From JBNAVY01 sp049700195 (GTDB lineage: Bacteria > Bacillota > Thermoanaerobacteria > Thermoanaerobacterales > Thermoanaerobacteraceae), in the NCBI GenBank assembly GCA_049700195.1, contig JBNAVY010000008.1, positions 1 through 63,703 of the forward strand: DNA of 63,703 nt, given 5' to 3'. The position numbers and the translations under genes were made by a program. Below, in pieces: positions 41,190 through 50,520 of the stretch. Each line of letters begins with the position of its first letter. Within the stretch, counting starts at the first letter, position 1. Below the pieces are notes generated by a model. That model made no database searches, was not told where the DNA came from, and worked only from the letters and a program-made list of their open reading frames with translations.

Positions 41190-41888
41190 ATGGCAAATGA
41201 CAATTTTCAAAAGTTGCAAGGACATATTAAGTATTTTTTTAAAAATAAATCTCTTCTTTTACAAGCAATGACTCATAGTTCTTGGGCTAATGAAAGCAAA
41301 AACAATGGTATAAGCAATGAAAGATTAGAGTTTTTAGGAGATGCTGTTTTAAGTCTTGTTATAAGTGAATATCTATATAAAAAGAGAAAGGATTTAGAAG
41401 AAGGTTCTCTTTCTAAATACAGGGCCGAAATTGTCTGTGAACCTTCATTAGCACAATGTGCAAGGAATATAAATTTAGGACATTATCTTATAATGGGCAA
41501 AGGAGAAGAAGCTACAGGAGGAAGAGACAGGGATTCGATTCTTGCAGATTCTGTAGAAGCTTTAATAGCTGCAGTTTATTTAGATTCTGATCTTAATGTT
41601 GTCAGAAAAGTAATTTTGACTCTTTTTGATAATATTATAGATAAAGTTCTTGATGGAATAATATATAGAGATTATAAAACGAAATTGCAAGAAGTTGTTC
41701 AAAGCATGGGAATTGGGAAGATAAATTATGAATTAATTAAAGAAATGGGACCTGACCATAATAAAACATTTATTACTGTTGTACAAATAGGTGAAACAAA
41801 ACTTGGACAGGGTTATGGAAAAAGTAAAAAAGAATCTGAACAGTATGCTGCCATGGAGGCATTAAATAAATTGGGGATTACAAAATGA
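41190..41888 (+). CDS. rnc: ribonuclease III
   Basis: RNase III cuts double-stranded RNA, including rRNA precursors. The 232-residue protein has the catalytic signature ERLEFLGDAVLSL at about 45-57, further acidic residues in DSVEALIAAVYLD, and a C-terminal double-stranded-RNA-binding domain from about residue 155 ending in ESEQYAAMEAL. AGAGG precedes the ATG. The order acpP-fabF-rnc-smc is widely kept. Its stop overlaps the next gene by four bases. Confidence 0.95.
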   Translation: MANDNFQKLQGHIKYFFKNKSLLLQAMTHSSWANESKNNGISNERLEFLGDAVLSLVISEYLYKKRKDLEEGSLSKYRAEIVCEPSLAQCARNINLGHYLIMGKGEEATGGRDRDSILADSVEALIAAVYLDSDLNVVRKVILTLFDNIIDKVLDGIIYRDYKTKLQEVVQSMGIGKINYELIKEMGPDHNKTFITVVQIGETKLGQGYGKSKKESEQYAAMEALNKLGITK

Positions 41889-42946
41889 AAGATATGTATA
41901 TTATACCTATTTTTATACCACATATGGGATGTCCGTTTAAATGTGTATTTTGCAATCAAAATGCTATTACGGGCCAGAATATAAAAATAGATGAAAAATT
42001 TGTGAGATATACTATTAATAGTCACTTAAATACAATACCCTTTAAAGCGAAAAAAGAGGTTTCTTTTTTTGGGGGTAGCTTTACAGGGATACCTATGGAA
42101 ATGCAAAATTTATATTTGGGTATTGCAAATGAATATTTGAAAGATAAAAGAATAGATGCTATAAGATTGTCAACAAGACCCGATTATATAAATAATAAAA
42201 TATTAGATAATTTAAAAAGATTTGACGTATCTATAATAGAGCTTGGTGTCCAATCAATGGTAGACGATGTGTTAAATAAAAGCCATAGAGGACATACTAG
42301 TATGGATGTCGAAAATGCAGTTAAATTAATAAGAGAATATGACTTTAAATTAGGATTACAGATAATGCCAGGTCTTCCGGGCGATAATTTGGACAGGATA
42401 AGAACAACGTGCAATAAGGTTATTAAACTTAAACCAGAATTTGTTAGGATTTATCCAACTTTAGTTGTTAAGGGCACATATCTTGAAAAGATGTATGAAA
42501 AAGGAGATTATATTCCTTTAACACTTGATGAAGCAATAAATATTTCTAAGGAATTATACATTAATTTTATTAAAAATGATATAGACGTAATAAGGATTGG
42601 GTTACAGCCAACGGAAAATATTAATTATAATGGTGATGTAGTTGCTGGACCATTCCATCCATCTATTGGTCAATTGGTTGAATCAGCAGTAATATATGAT
42701 ATATTAAAAGATATTTTTGAAAAATTAAATATAAAAGAAAAAGTTTTAACTATTATAACAAATCCTAAATTTCTTTCTACAGTTATAGGACAAAAAAAAG
42801 TCAATAAATATCTACTGGAAAAAGAATTTAATATAGATTTATTTTTCAGAACATCCAATAAACTTAATATTGAGGATTTTGCTTTAATCTTTGATAAAAA
42901 GATTGTTAGAATTTCAAAAATCAATTATTTAAAAAGAAAGTTGTAA
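41885..42946 (+). CDS. radical SAM protein, Elp3-like
   Basis: The 353-residue protein has CPFKCVFC at about residues 16-23, the CxxxCxxC iron-sulfur site, then SFFGGSFTGIP at about 60-70, and LGVQSMVDDVLNKSHRGH at about 119-136. These match the radical SAM core of the Elp3/coproporphyrinogen-oxidase-like group. There is no acetyltransferase domain, so it is not a full Elp3. It overlaps rnc and is found there in many Clostridia. No reaction is established. A tRNA- or nucleotide-directed role is only an inference from the relatives. Confidence 0.85.
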   Translation: MKDMYIIPIFIPHMGCPFKCVFCNQNAITGQNIKIDEKFVRYTINSHLNTIPFKAKKEVSFFGGSFTGIPMEMQNLYLGIANEYLKDKRIDAIRLSTRPDYINNKILDNLKRFDVSIIELGVQSMVDDVLNKSHRGHTSMDVENAVKLIREYDFKLGLQIMPGLPGDNLDRIRTTCNKVIKLKPEFVRIYPTLVVKGTYLEKMYEKGDYIPLTLDEAINISKELYINFIKNDIDVIRIGLQPTENINYNGDVVAGPFHPSIGQLVESAVIYDILKDIFEKLNIKEKVLTIITNPKFLSTVIGQKKVNKYLLEKEFNIDLFFRTSNKLNIEDFALIFDKKIVRISKINYLKRKL

Positions 42947-42963
42947 ATTTTTATAGTAATAAA

Positions 42964-42992
42964 GAAGGAAAAAATTTATTTTTATCGAATAT
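42964..42992 (+). promoter_or_regulatory. sigma-H-type promoter of spoVS
   Basis: GAAGGAAAA and ATCGAATAT match the sigma-H pattern (RnAGGAwWW, 11-12 bases, RnnGAATww) at every defined position, with an 11-base spacer. The spoVS start is 48 bases downstream. In B. subtilis spoVS is a sigma-H gene, which supports the call. Confidence 0.72.
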
Positions 42993-43039
42993 ATATATAT
43001 GTATTCATTTTCATAATATTTGAAGGAGGGTATTTTATA

Positions 43040-43300
43040 GTGGAAGTTCTAAAAGTATCAGCTAAATCCAAACCTAAATCTGTAGCAGGAGCATTATCAG
43101 CAGTATTAAGAGAAAAATCTTCGGCAGAAATACAGGCAGTAGGAGCTGGAGCAGTAAATCAAGCAGTAAAGGCAATAGCTATAGCAAGAGGCTTTGTTGC
43201 TCCAAATGGAATTGATTTAATAGCTATACCTGCCTTTTCAGAAATTGAGATAGATGGCGAAATGAGGACTGCGATAAAATTTATAGTTGAACCAAGGTGA
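43040..43300 (+). CDS. spoVS: stage V sporulation protein S
   Basis: The 86-residue protein is SpoVS, an Alba-like nucleic-acid-binding protein: EVLKVSAKSKPKSVAGALSA at the start, AVGAGAVNQAVKAIAIARGF in the middle, and IAIPAFSEIEIDGEMRTAI near the end. It is needed for coat and cortex assembly in B. subtilis. The GTG start follows GGAGGG. A sigma-H promoter lies upstream and a hairpin downstream, so it may be its own unit at onset of sporulation. Confidence 0.95.
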   Translation: MEVLKVSAKSKPKSVAGALSAVLREKSSAEIQAVGAGAVNQAVKAIAIARGFVAPNGIDLIAIPAFSEIEIDGEMRTAIKFIVEPR

Positions 43301-43305
43301 CTTTT

Positions 43306-43332
43306 ACCTGCATTTTGCAGGTATTATTTTTT
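43306..43332 (+). terminator. terminator after spoVS
   Basis: ACCTGC and GCAGGT pair around ATTTT, followed by ATTATTTTTT. It separates spoVS from the smc operon. Confidence 0.75.
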
Positions 43333-43359
43333 AAATTTTTAAATAAAGGAGAAAAATAT

Positions 43360-43593
43360 ATGGATGAGTTTGTTAAAGTTGCTGTTTTAGAAAATGAAAT
43401 TGAAGCACAGCTTATTGATGTTATACTAAAAGAAAAAGAAATTCCTCATGTACTTATGTCTTATCATGATATGGCATATGATGGTTTATATCAGATGATC
43501 AGAGGATGGGGATATATAGCAGCTCCTGAAGAATATAAAGAAGAAATACAAAAGATATTAACTAATGTAAGAGAAAATAAAGATGAAATATGA
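43360..43593 (+). CDS. small protein, DUF2007-like
   Basis: The 77-residue acidic protein has one alpha-beta fold pattern: VKVAVLENEIEAQLIDVILKE, then a turn and IPHVLMS, ending in a helix EYKEEIQKILTNV. This order resembles the DUF2007 putative signal-transducing family, but the match is by eye. The ATG at 43360 follows AAAGGAGA; the frame opens earlier within the spoVS terminator. It lies 42 bases ahead of smc and may share its transcript. No function is assigned. Confidence 0.65.
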   Translation: MDEFVKVAVLENEIEAQLIDVILKEKEIPHVLMSYHDMAYDGLYQMIRGWGYIAAPEEYKEEIQKILTNVRENKDEI

Positions 43594-43635
43594 TAGAAAT
43601 TGTGATAAAATTTATGGTGCATAAGGAGTGGTTAT

Positions 43636-46600
43636 ATGTACCTGAAAAAATTAGACATCCAAGGTTTTAAATCTTTTGCTGACAAAGTTTCATTGGATTT
43701 TAAACAAGGAATTACAGCAATAATAGGTCCTAATGGAAGTGGTAAAAGTAATATTTCTGATGCTGTTCGTCTTGTTTTAGGAGAGCAAAGCATAAAAAGT
43801 TTAAGGGGAACAAGATTAGAAGATGTTATTTTTGCTGGAAGTGAAAAAAGAAAACCATTAGGTTTTTGCGAAATAAATCTTACTCTAGATAATAGTGATT
43901 ATGTTTTCCCTTTTGATTTTAGTGAAGTTGTAATAACAAGAAAAATTTTTAGATCAGGGGAAAGTGAATTTTATATAAATAAAACATCATGCAGATTAAA
44001 AGATATTTATGAGCTTTTTTTGGATACAGGAATTGGTCGTGATGGCTATTCTATTATTGGACAAGGTAAAATAGACGAGATTTTATCAGCAAAACCAGAA
44101 GATCGCAGACAGATTTTCGAAGAAGCTTCAGGAATTTCTAAATATAGATATAAAAAGGAGGAAGCTGAAAAGAAACTTATTTCAGTTAATGATAATATTA
44201 GTAGATTAAAAGATATAATTTTTGAAATAGAGAATCAGCTAAATCCGTTGATGATTCAAAAAGAAAAAGCAGAAAAATATTTAGCAATTTCAAAAGAAAA
44301 GAAAGAATTAGATATAAGTCTATACGTAAAAAGAATTAAGAAACTTACTGAAGAATATGATAAAAATTTTGTGGAGTTAAAAAAATTTGAAGATATTCAA
44401 AAACATAAAAAAGATCAAATAGATAAGGAAGAAATTTTTATAAACAACCAGGAAAATGAAATAAATAAAGAAAAATCGAAATTAGATTTAAAAAAAGAAG
44501 AATTTTTTAAAAAATCAAATGAAATTGAGATATATAATGGCAAACTTCAACTCATTGATGAAAAACTTAAAAATAATTTAAATACAATAAAATTATACAA
44601 AGAAGAAGTAAAAAAGGTAGAGAATAAAATTAATATTCTAGTTGAAGAATTAAAAAAAGCAAAACAAAATGTTTATCAAATATCAAATGAAAAAAATAAT
44701 GCTACTAAAAAACTGGCTTTATTAGTTGAAAAATATGAATCAATTCAGAAATCTGAATTTACAAGGAAATTACAGGTAGAACAGGCTAAAGAAGATATTG
44801 TAGAAATTTTGAATAATTTAGCTGAGATAAAGGGTAAGATAAATTTTTATAATTCTTTAAAAGAAGAAGCTTTATTAAGACAAAAAAATATTAATGAACG
44901 TATTGAAAAATTAAATACAGAGATTGATATGTTAGAACAAAAGTCATCCTCTATTTACAATCAAATAGAGGAAATTAATGATCAATTAAAAAAAATTAGC
45001 AAATTAAAGAGTGAAGAAGAAAAAAATTATAACTTATTAGCCAAGGAAAAAGAAAATTTAGTATTAGGCCTTGATAATAAAAAAAGAATATATAATGAAA
45101 AAAAGTCCCGTTTATATGCTTTAGAAGAAATGGATAAAAATTATGAAGGATACAATAGTTCGGTAAAAAATTTGTTGAAGTATACCAAAGATAATAAATC
45201 AGTACAGGATAATATTATAGGCATAGTTGGTGAATTAATAAAAGTTGATAATATATATGCAACTGCTATAGAAATTGCTTTAGGGTCTTCTATACAGAAT
45301 ATTGTTGTTAAATTTTCATCAGGGGTTCAAAAGCTTATAGATATTCTTAAAGTTAATAATCTTGGAAGAATAACTTTCTTACCCCTTGATTCAATAAAAA
45401 GCAAAAAGATTTTTGATCCAAAAATGTTAAAAGTTAATGGTATTATAGGTTTGGCTTCAGATCTTATTTATTATGATGAAAAGCTAGAAAATATATTTAC
45501 TTTTCTTTTAGGAAGGGTAATAGTAGTTGACACACTAAATAATGCGAATGAAATAGCTAGAAAATTTGAATATCAATATAAAATTGTAACTTTAGAAGGA
45601 GAAATAATAAATATTGGTGGGCCAATTACTGGAGGGAGTTTAAAATCGAAATCTTCAAATATTCTAAGAAGAAAAGATGAAATATTACATTTAAAAACTG
45701 AGATAAAAAATTTAGAAAAAGAAATATCTGAAATATCTGATATGATAATAAAAACTGAAAAAAAATTAAGCAAATCGCTAAATGAAATTGAAAATCTTGA
45801 TAGTTCTATTAGTAACATGAATTTGAACAAAGATAAAAGCATTTTAGATATTCAGAGAATTGCTGAAGATAAACATAAATTAAAGGAACAAATAGAGGGT
45901 TTTAGATTTGAAAACAGTCAAATTCATGATAATATTCAAAATTATGAAAAGGAAATAAATGATAAATATCGTGAGCAGGATTCTTTACAAAAACAGAAGG
46001 TTGATATAGAAAATATTATAGCAGAATTTAAAGAAGATCAAGAAGTTGAAAGCAATACTTCGAAAGCATTAGAAAAAGATATCACTGATTTAAAAGTTTT
46101 TATTGCAAAAAGTGAAGAAAAACTGGAAAACGAGATTTTAATTTTAAAAGAAAAACAAAAAAGTATTAAAGGAGAAAAAAATTACATTTCCATCAAAGAA
46201 GAAACTATTAAAGAACTGATTATAGAAAAAGATAATTTAGAAAAGGATAAGAACGAGAAAAATTATTATATTAATAATATTAAAAAAGAAATAAAAGATT
46301 TAGAAAGTGAAATCAAATTTTTAGAAAGTGAAATTTTAAAAAAGGAAAATTTATTTTCTGATTATAAAATTAATTTTTCAATAAAACAAAAGAACTTTGT
46401 AAAAGAACAACAAAAATATAATAATCTTGAATTAAATATTCAAAAAATTCAGATCGAACTTGAAAATTTAAAAAATAGATTGTGGGAAGAGTTTGAATTA
46501 ACATTTAATAATGCTCAAAAATATATGATTGATGAAAATATTGACTATTTAAAAGAAAAATCAAGTCAATTAGGTAATGTTTTAAAAGATTTAGGGAATG

Positions 46601-47220
46601 TAAATTTAGAGGCTATACGCGAATATAAAGAGGTTAAAGAAAGATATGATTTTCTGAAAATTCAATTAGAAGATGTTTTAAAAGCTAAGGATTCGCTTAT
46701 TATGATGATAAATGATACAAACAAGATAATAAAATCTAAATTTAAAGACAGTTTTGAATTGATACATATACAATTTAAAGAGACCTTTAAAAGATTGTTT
46801 GGAGGAGGCAATGCACAACTAGTTTTAACAAATGAAAATGATATTTTAAATACTGGAGTTGATATCCATGTACAGCCACCTGGTAAGAAGTTGCAGAATC
46901 TTACATTATTATCAGGAGGAGAAAAAGCTTTAGTTGCAATATCATTACTGTTTGCAATGATTTTAATACGTCCTACGCCTTTTTGTATTCTGGATGAAAT
47001 TGATGCAGCTTTAGATGATGCAAATGTTGATAGATTTGCACAGTATCTTAAAGAACTTTCAAAGAATACGCAATTTATTGTTGTAACACATAGAAAAGGA
47101 ACTATGATGGTATCAGATATTATATATGGTGTAACAATGCAGGAAAAAGGTGTTTCAAAGCTACTCTCAATTATTTTAAACAAAGACAAAGCTATGAAAG
47201 GATTGATAGATGATGTTTAA
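43636..47220 (+). CDS. smc: chromosome segregation ATPase SMC
   Basis: SMC forms the condensin ring with ScpA and ScpB. The 1194-residue protein has Walker A GPNGSGKSN at residues 31-39. Two coiled-coil arms flank a hinge domain at about 510-660 (GIVGELIKVDNIYATAIEIALG, GGPITGGS). The C-terminal head carries the LLSGGEKALVAIS signature and Walker B CILDEIDAALDD. AAGGAGTGG precedes the ATG. It overlaps ftsY by 11 bases, a conserved pairing. Full length with no disruption. Confidence 0.97.
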   Translation: MYLKKLDIQGFKSFADKVSLDFKQGITAIIGPNGSGKSNISDAVRLVLGEQSIKSLRGTRLEDVIFAGSEKRKPLGFCEINLTLDNSDYVFPFDFSEVVITRKIFRSGESEFYINKTSCRLKDIYELFLDTGIGRDGYSIIGQGKIDEILSAKPEDRRQIFEEASGISKYRYKKEEAEKKLISVNDNISRLKDIIFEIENQLNPLMIQKEKAEKYLAISKEKKELDISLYVKRIKKLTEEYDKNFVELKKFEDIQKHKKDQIDKEEIFINNQENEINKEKSKLDLKKEEFFKKSNEIEIYNGKLQLIDEKLKNNLNTIKLYKEEVKKVENKINILVEELKKAKQNVYQISNEKNNATKKLALLVEKYESIQKSEFTRKLQVEQAKEDIVEILNNLAEIKGKINFYNSLKEEALLRQKNINERIEKLNTEIDMLEQKSSSIYNQIEEINDQLKKISKLKSEEEKNYNLLAKEKENLVLGLDNKKRIYNEKKSRLYALEEMDKNYEGYNSSVKNLLKYTKDNKSVQDNIIGIVGELIKVDNIYATAIEIALGSSIQNIVVKFSSGVQKLIDILKVNNLGRITFLPLDSIKSKKIFDPKMLKVNGIIGLASDLIYYDEKLENIFTFLLGRVIVVDTLNNANEIARKFEYQYKIVTLEGEIINIGGPITGGSLKSKSSNILRRKDEILHLKTEIKNLEKEISEISDMIIKTEKKLSKSLNEIENLDSSISNMNLNKDKSILDIQRIAEDKHKLKEQIEGFRFENSQIHDNIQNYEKEINDKYREQDSLQKQKVDIENIIAEFKEDQEVESNTSKALEKDITDLKVFIAKSEEKLENEILILKEKQKSIKGEKNYISIKEETIKELIIEKDNLEKDKNEKNYYINNIKKEIKDLESEIKFLESEILKKENLFSDYKINFSIKQKNFVKEQQKYNNLELNIQKIQIELENLKNRLWEEFELTFNNAQKYMIDENIDYLKEKSSQLGNVLKDLGNVNLEAIREYKEVKERYDFLKIQLEDVLKAKDSLIMMINDTNKIIKSKFKDSFELIHIQFKETFKRLFGGGNAQLVLTNENDILNTGVDIHVQPPGKKLQNLTLLSGGEKALVAISLLFAMILIRPTPFCILDEIDAALDDANVDRFAQYLKELSKNTQFIVVTHRKGTMMVSDIIYGVTMQEKGVSKLLSIILNKDKAMKGLIDDV

Positions 47221-48172
47221 TTTTTTTAAAAAAAATAAAGCAGATGATGATATAACAGAAAATAAAAAAGGAATGTTTCAAAAAATAAAAGAAGGACTTA
47301 ATAAAACCAGAGAAAATTTGACTTCTAAGATAGAAAATATCTCTTTTATAGGAAGAAAAATTGATGAAGATCTTCTGGAAGAACTTGAAGAAATACTCAT
47401 ATTATCTGATGTTGGTGTTTCAGCTACTAATTTTATAATAAATGGTATTAGGAAAAAAGCCAAAGAAAGAAAAATTTCAGATGCTGAAAAGATAAAAGAG
47501 TTGTTAGCAGAGGAAATATATGAAATTTTAGAAAAAGATGTAGAACCTTTCTCTATAACTACGCCGACAATTATTCTTATTGTAGGCGTTAATGGAGTAG
47601 GGAAAACAACGACAATTGGTAAATTAGCAAATAAGTATAAAAATCAAGGGAAAAAAATACTTATAGCTGCAGCTGATACTTTTAGAGCAGCGGCTGTTGA
47701 TCAACTAGAAATTTGGGCACAAAGAGTAAATTGTCCTTTAATTAAACATGGAGAAGGTTCTGATCCTGCTGCTGTTATTTTTGATGCTATACAAGCTTCA
47801 AAGGCAAGAAATATAGATGTGTTAATTTGTGATACAGCAGGACGACTTCATAACAAAAAAAATCTAATGGAGGAATTAAGAAAAATTCATAGAATTATAA
47901 AAAGAGATTATAGTGAGGCTAAATTAGAAACTTTTCTTGTGCTTGATGCAACAACAGGACAAAATGCTGTTCAACAAGCAAAACTCTTTAAAGAAGTAGT
48001 TGATGTTTCAGGTATTATATTAACAAAGCTTGATGGGACAGCAAAAGGTGGAATTATTGTATCTATAAAATCAGAACTTAATATACCTATAAGATATATT
48101 GGAGTTGGTGAAGGTGTTGATGATTTACAGGAATTTAAATCAGAAGATTTTATATCAGCTTTATTTGAATAA
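47210..48172 (+). CDS. ftsY: signal recognition particle receptor FtsY
   Basis: FtsY docks SRP-ribosome complexes at the membrane. The 320-residue protein has a short charged N-terminus (FNFFKKNKADDD), the N domain, and the GTPase G domain with GVNGVGKTTTIGKLA at about 126-140, DTAGR at about 209-213, TKLDGTAKGG at about 277-286, and a closing VGEGVDDLQEF. The start ATG at 47210 or 47213 overlaps the end of smc. A promoter for ylxM-ffh follows its stop. Confidence 0.96.
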   Translation: MMFNFFKKNKADDDITENKKGMFQKIKEGLNKTRENLTSKIENISFIGRKIDEDLLEELEEILILSDVGVSATNFIINGIRKKAKERKISDAEKIKELLAEEIYEILEKDVEPFSITTPTIILIVGVNGVGKTTTIGKLANKYKNQGKKILIAAADTFRAAAVDQLEIWAQRVNCPLIKHGEGSDPAAVIFDAIQASKARNIDVLICDTAGRLHNKKNLMEELRKIHRIIKRDYSEAKLETFLVLDATTGQNAVQQAKLFKEVVDVSGIILTKLDGTAKGGIIVSIKSELNIPIRYIGVGEGVDDLQEFKSEDFISALFE

Positions 48173-48189
48173 CTATTTTAAGCAACCCC

Positions 48190-48218
48190 TTGACAAATAA
48201 TATATATTCATATAAAAT
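48190..48218 (+). promoter_or_regulatory. sigma-A promoter of ylxM-ffh
   Basis: TTGACA and TAAAAT are 17 bases apart, a near-consensus promoter 40 bases ahead of ylxM. It can drive ylxM-ffh-rpsP and onward to rplS. Confidence 0.82.
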
Positions 48219-48257
48219 CTTAATGTAAAGGCCAAAACCTTAACGGGTGGGATTTTT

Positions 48258-48611
48258 GTGAATGATGATATGTTTTTAATGAACCTTTTATATGATTTTT
48301 ATGGTTCACTTTTAACAGATAAGCAAAGAGAAATCTTTGAGATGTATTATTTTAATGATTATTCTTTGGGTGAAATATCAGAAATATTGGATATATCAAG
48401 ACAAGGGGTATATGATACATTAAAAAGAGCAGAGTCATCTTTAGAGTTTTTTGAAGATAAGCTTAATTTATTAAAAAAACATAATGAAATTAAATTGAAA
48501 ATTGATAACATAAGAAATATTTTATTAGAAATAAAACCTTATATTATAGATCCTGATGCCGAAAAAAAATTTATAAAAGTTTTGAAAAATTTATCTGATT
48601 TAAATCCATAG
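48258..48611 (+). CDS. ylxM: SRP-associated helix-turn-helix protein YlxM
   Basis: The 117-residue protein has a sigma-70-region-4-like helix-turn-helix: LTDKQREIFEMYYFNDYSL and EISEILDISRQGVYDTLKRAE at about 18-57. YlxM proteins precede ffh in Gram-positive genomes and act with SRP; the Streptococcus mutans homolog stimulates SRP RNA binding and GTPase activity. The start is GTG after GGGTGGGAT. The gene is 11 bases from ffh. Confidence 0.93.
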   Translation: MNDDMFLMNLLYDFYGSLLTDKQREIFEMYYFNDYSLGEISEILDISRQGVYDTLKRAESSLEFFEDKLNLLKKHNEIKLKIDNIRNILLEIKPYIIDPDAEKKFIKVLKNLSDLNP

Positions 48612-48622
48612 GAGGTAATCTA

Positions 48623-49963
48623 ATGGCTTTTGAAGGCCTGTCAGGCAAGTTGCAAGAAGTTTTTAAAAAATTAAAAGGCAAGGGCAAATTAAATGAAAAA
48701 GACATAAAAGAGGCAATGAGAGAAGTAAAAATTGCTCTTTTAGAGGCTGACGTAAATTTTAAAGTTGTAAAAGATTTTATAAATGCAGTTACAGAAAAAG
48801 CTGTAGGTCAAGAGGTTATGACAAGCCTCACACCTGCTCAGCAAGTTATCAAAATTGTAAATGAAGAACTTACTAAATTGATGGGTACTACACAAAGTAG
48901 AATCAATTTTACAGGTAAAGCACCTTTTATAATTATGATGGTTGGACTTCAAGGAGCTGGTAAAACAACTGCTAGCGGGAAACTTTCAAATATGTTAAAA
49001 AAACAGGGTAAAAACCCTCTTTTAGTAGCCTGTGATGTATATAGGCCTGCAGCTATTAAACAGCTTCAAGTAATTGGAAGCAATGCAAATGTGCCTGTTT
49101 TTACAATGGGTGACAAAGTTACTCCTTCTGATATTGCAAAAGCCGCTTTAGATTATGCTAAAAAAAATAACAATGATGTTTTGATAATAGATACAGCAGG
49201 AAGACTTCATATTGATTCCGAACTTATGGATGAATTAGTGAATATTAAAAAAACTGTAAATCCTGATGAAATTTTACTTGTTGTTGATTCAATGACTGGT
49301 CAGGATGCTGTAAATGTGGCATCTTCATTTAATGAGAAACTTGATATAAATGGTATAATTCTTACAAAACTTGATGGTGATACACGTGGAGGTGCTGCTT
49401 TATCTATAAGAGCTGTTACTGAAAAGCCTATAAAATTTGTTGGGACAGGTGAAAAGATTGATGAGCTTGAGCCATTTTATCCAGATAGAATGGCATCACG
49501 TATTTTAGGAATGGGTGATGTTTTAAGCCTGATTGAAAAAGCTCAATCAGCTTTTGATGAAAAAAAAGCCCGTGAATTAGAGCAAAAACTTTTATCAAAA
49601 CAATTTACTTTTGAGGATTTTTTAGACCAGCTACAAAGTATTAGAAATATGGGTTCTATTGAGCAAATTTTTAGTATGATTCCAGGGCTTGGTAATAATA
49701 AACTTAAGGGATTAAAAATAGATGATAGGGATATTAAAAGAATAGAAGCTATTATACAATCAATGACATTAGAAGAAAGGAAAAATCCATCTATTATTAA
49801 TGGTAGCAGAAAAAAGAGAATTGCAAAAGGTAGTGGAACGAGCATACAACAGGTTAATAGTTTAATGAAACAATTTGAAGAAACAAGAAAAATGATGAGA
49901 AAATTTGCTGATTTTGATAAAGATATTAAAAAAGGCAAAATGAGATTGCCCTTTTTTAAATAA
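48623..49963 (+). CDS. ffh: signal recognition particle protein Ffh
   Basis: Ffh with the 6S-like scRNA binds signal peptides at the ribosome. The 446-residue protein has the N domain, the G domain with GLQGAGKTTASGKL at about 109-122, DTAGRLH at about 191-197 and TKLDGDTRGGAALS at about 247-260, and the methionine-rich M domain from about 300 with RKKRIAKGSGTSIQQVN. GGAGG precedes the ATG. rpsP follows at once. Confidence 0.97.
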   Translation: MAFEGLSGKLQEVFKKLKGKGKLNEKDIKEAMREVKIALLEADVNFKVVKDFINAVTEKAVGQEVMTSLTPAQQVIKIVNEELTKLMGTTQSRINFTGKAPFIIMMVGLQGAGKTTASGKLSNMLKKQGKNPLLVACDVYRPAAIKQLQVIGSNANVPVFTMGDKVTPSDIAKAALDYAKKNNNDVLIIDTAGRLHIDSELMDELVNIKKTVNPDEILLVVDSMTGQDAVNVASSFNEKLDINGIILTKLDGDTRGGAALSIRAVTEKPIKFVGTGEKIDELEPFYPDRMASRILGMGDVLSLIEKAQSAFDEKKARELEQKLLSKQFTFEDFLDQLQSIRNMGSIEQIFSMIPGLGNNKLKGLKIDDRDIKRIEAIIQSMTLEERKNPSIINGSRKKRIAKGSGTSIQQVNSLMKQFEETRKMMRKFADFDKDIKKGKMRLPFFK

Positions 49964-50000
49964 ATCTCAGAGGGGCTTGACTTTAAAAGGAGGTGATAAT

Positions 50001-50261
50001 GTGGCAGTTAAGATTAGATTAAAAAGGTTTGGAGCAAAAAAGAGTCCATTCTATAGAATTGTTGTAGCTGATTCAAAATCGCCAAGAGATGGTAAATTTA
50101 TTGATGAAATTGGCTATTATAATCCAATTTCACAACCAGTTGAAATTAAAATTGATTCTGAAAAGGCTAAAAAGTGGCTTAATGTTGGTGCACAACCTTC
50201 AGATACTGTAAGATCTTTATTTAAAAAAGAAGGTATAATTGGAAGTCCTAATCTTCAATAA
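50001..50261 (+). CDS. rpsP: 30S ribosomal protein S16
   Basis: The 86-residue protein begins AVKIRLKRFGAKKSPFYRIV, the S16 signature, and has SPRDGKFIDEIGYYNP at about 27-42. The GTG at 50001 follows AGGAGGTGA; the frame upstream is open but only covers the ribosome site. It heads the rpsP-khpA-rimM-trmD-rplS set kept across bacteria. Confidence 0.97.
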   Translation: MAVKIRLKRFGAKKSPFYRIVVADSKSPRDGKFIDEIGYYNPISQPVEIKIDSEKAKKWLNVGAQPSDTVRSLFKKEGIIGSPNLQ

Positions 50262-50284
50262 TCCTCTAAAAAGGGGGCATTAAC

Positions 50285-50512
50285 ATGGGAGAATTAGTTA
50301 AGGTAATTGCAAAAGCACTTGTTGATAATCCAGATGCAGTTGAAGTTAAAGAAATTAATGGACAGCAGTCAGTTATTATTGAACTAAAAGTTGCACCTGA
50401 AGATATGGGGAAAATTATAGGAAAACAAGGTAGAATAGCTCAGGCTATTAGAACACTTGTTAAGGCTGCTGCAGTTAAAGAAAAGAAACATGTTGTTGTT
50501 GAGATAATTTAG
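50285..50512 (+). CDS. khpA: KH-domain RNA-binding protein KhpA
   Basis: The 75-residue protein is a single type II KH domain with the GxxG loop in GKIIGKQGRIAQAIR at about residues 42-56. KhpA pairs with KhpB (EloR/Jag) in Gram-positive bacteria, where it affects cell division and cell length. AAAGGGGG precedes the ATG. It is always between rpsP and rimM in Firmicutes. Confidence 0.94.
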   Translation: MGELVKVIAKALVDNPDAVEVKEINGQQSVIIELKVAPEDMGKIIGKQGRIAQAIRTLVKAAAVKEKKHVVVEII

Positions 50513-50520
50513 GTGGTAAT

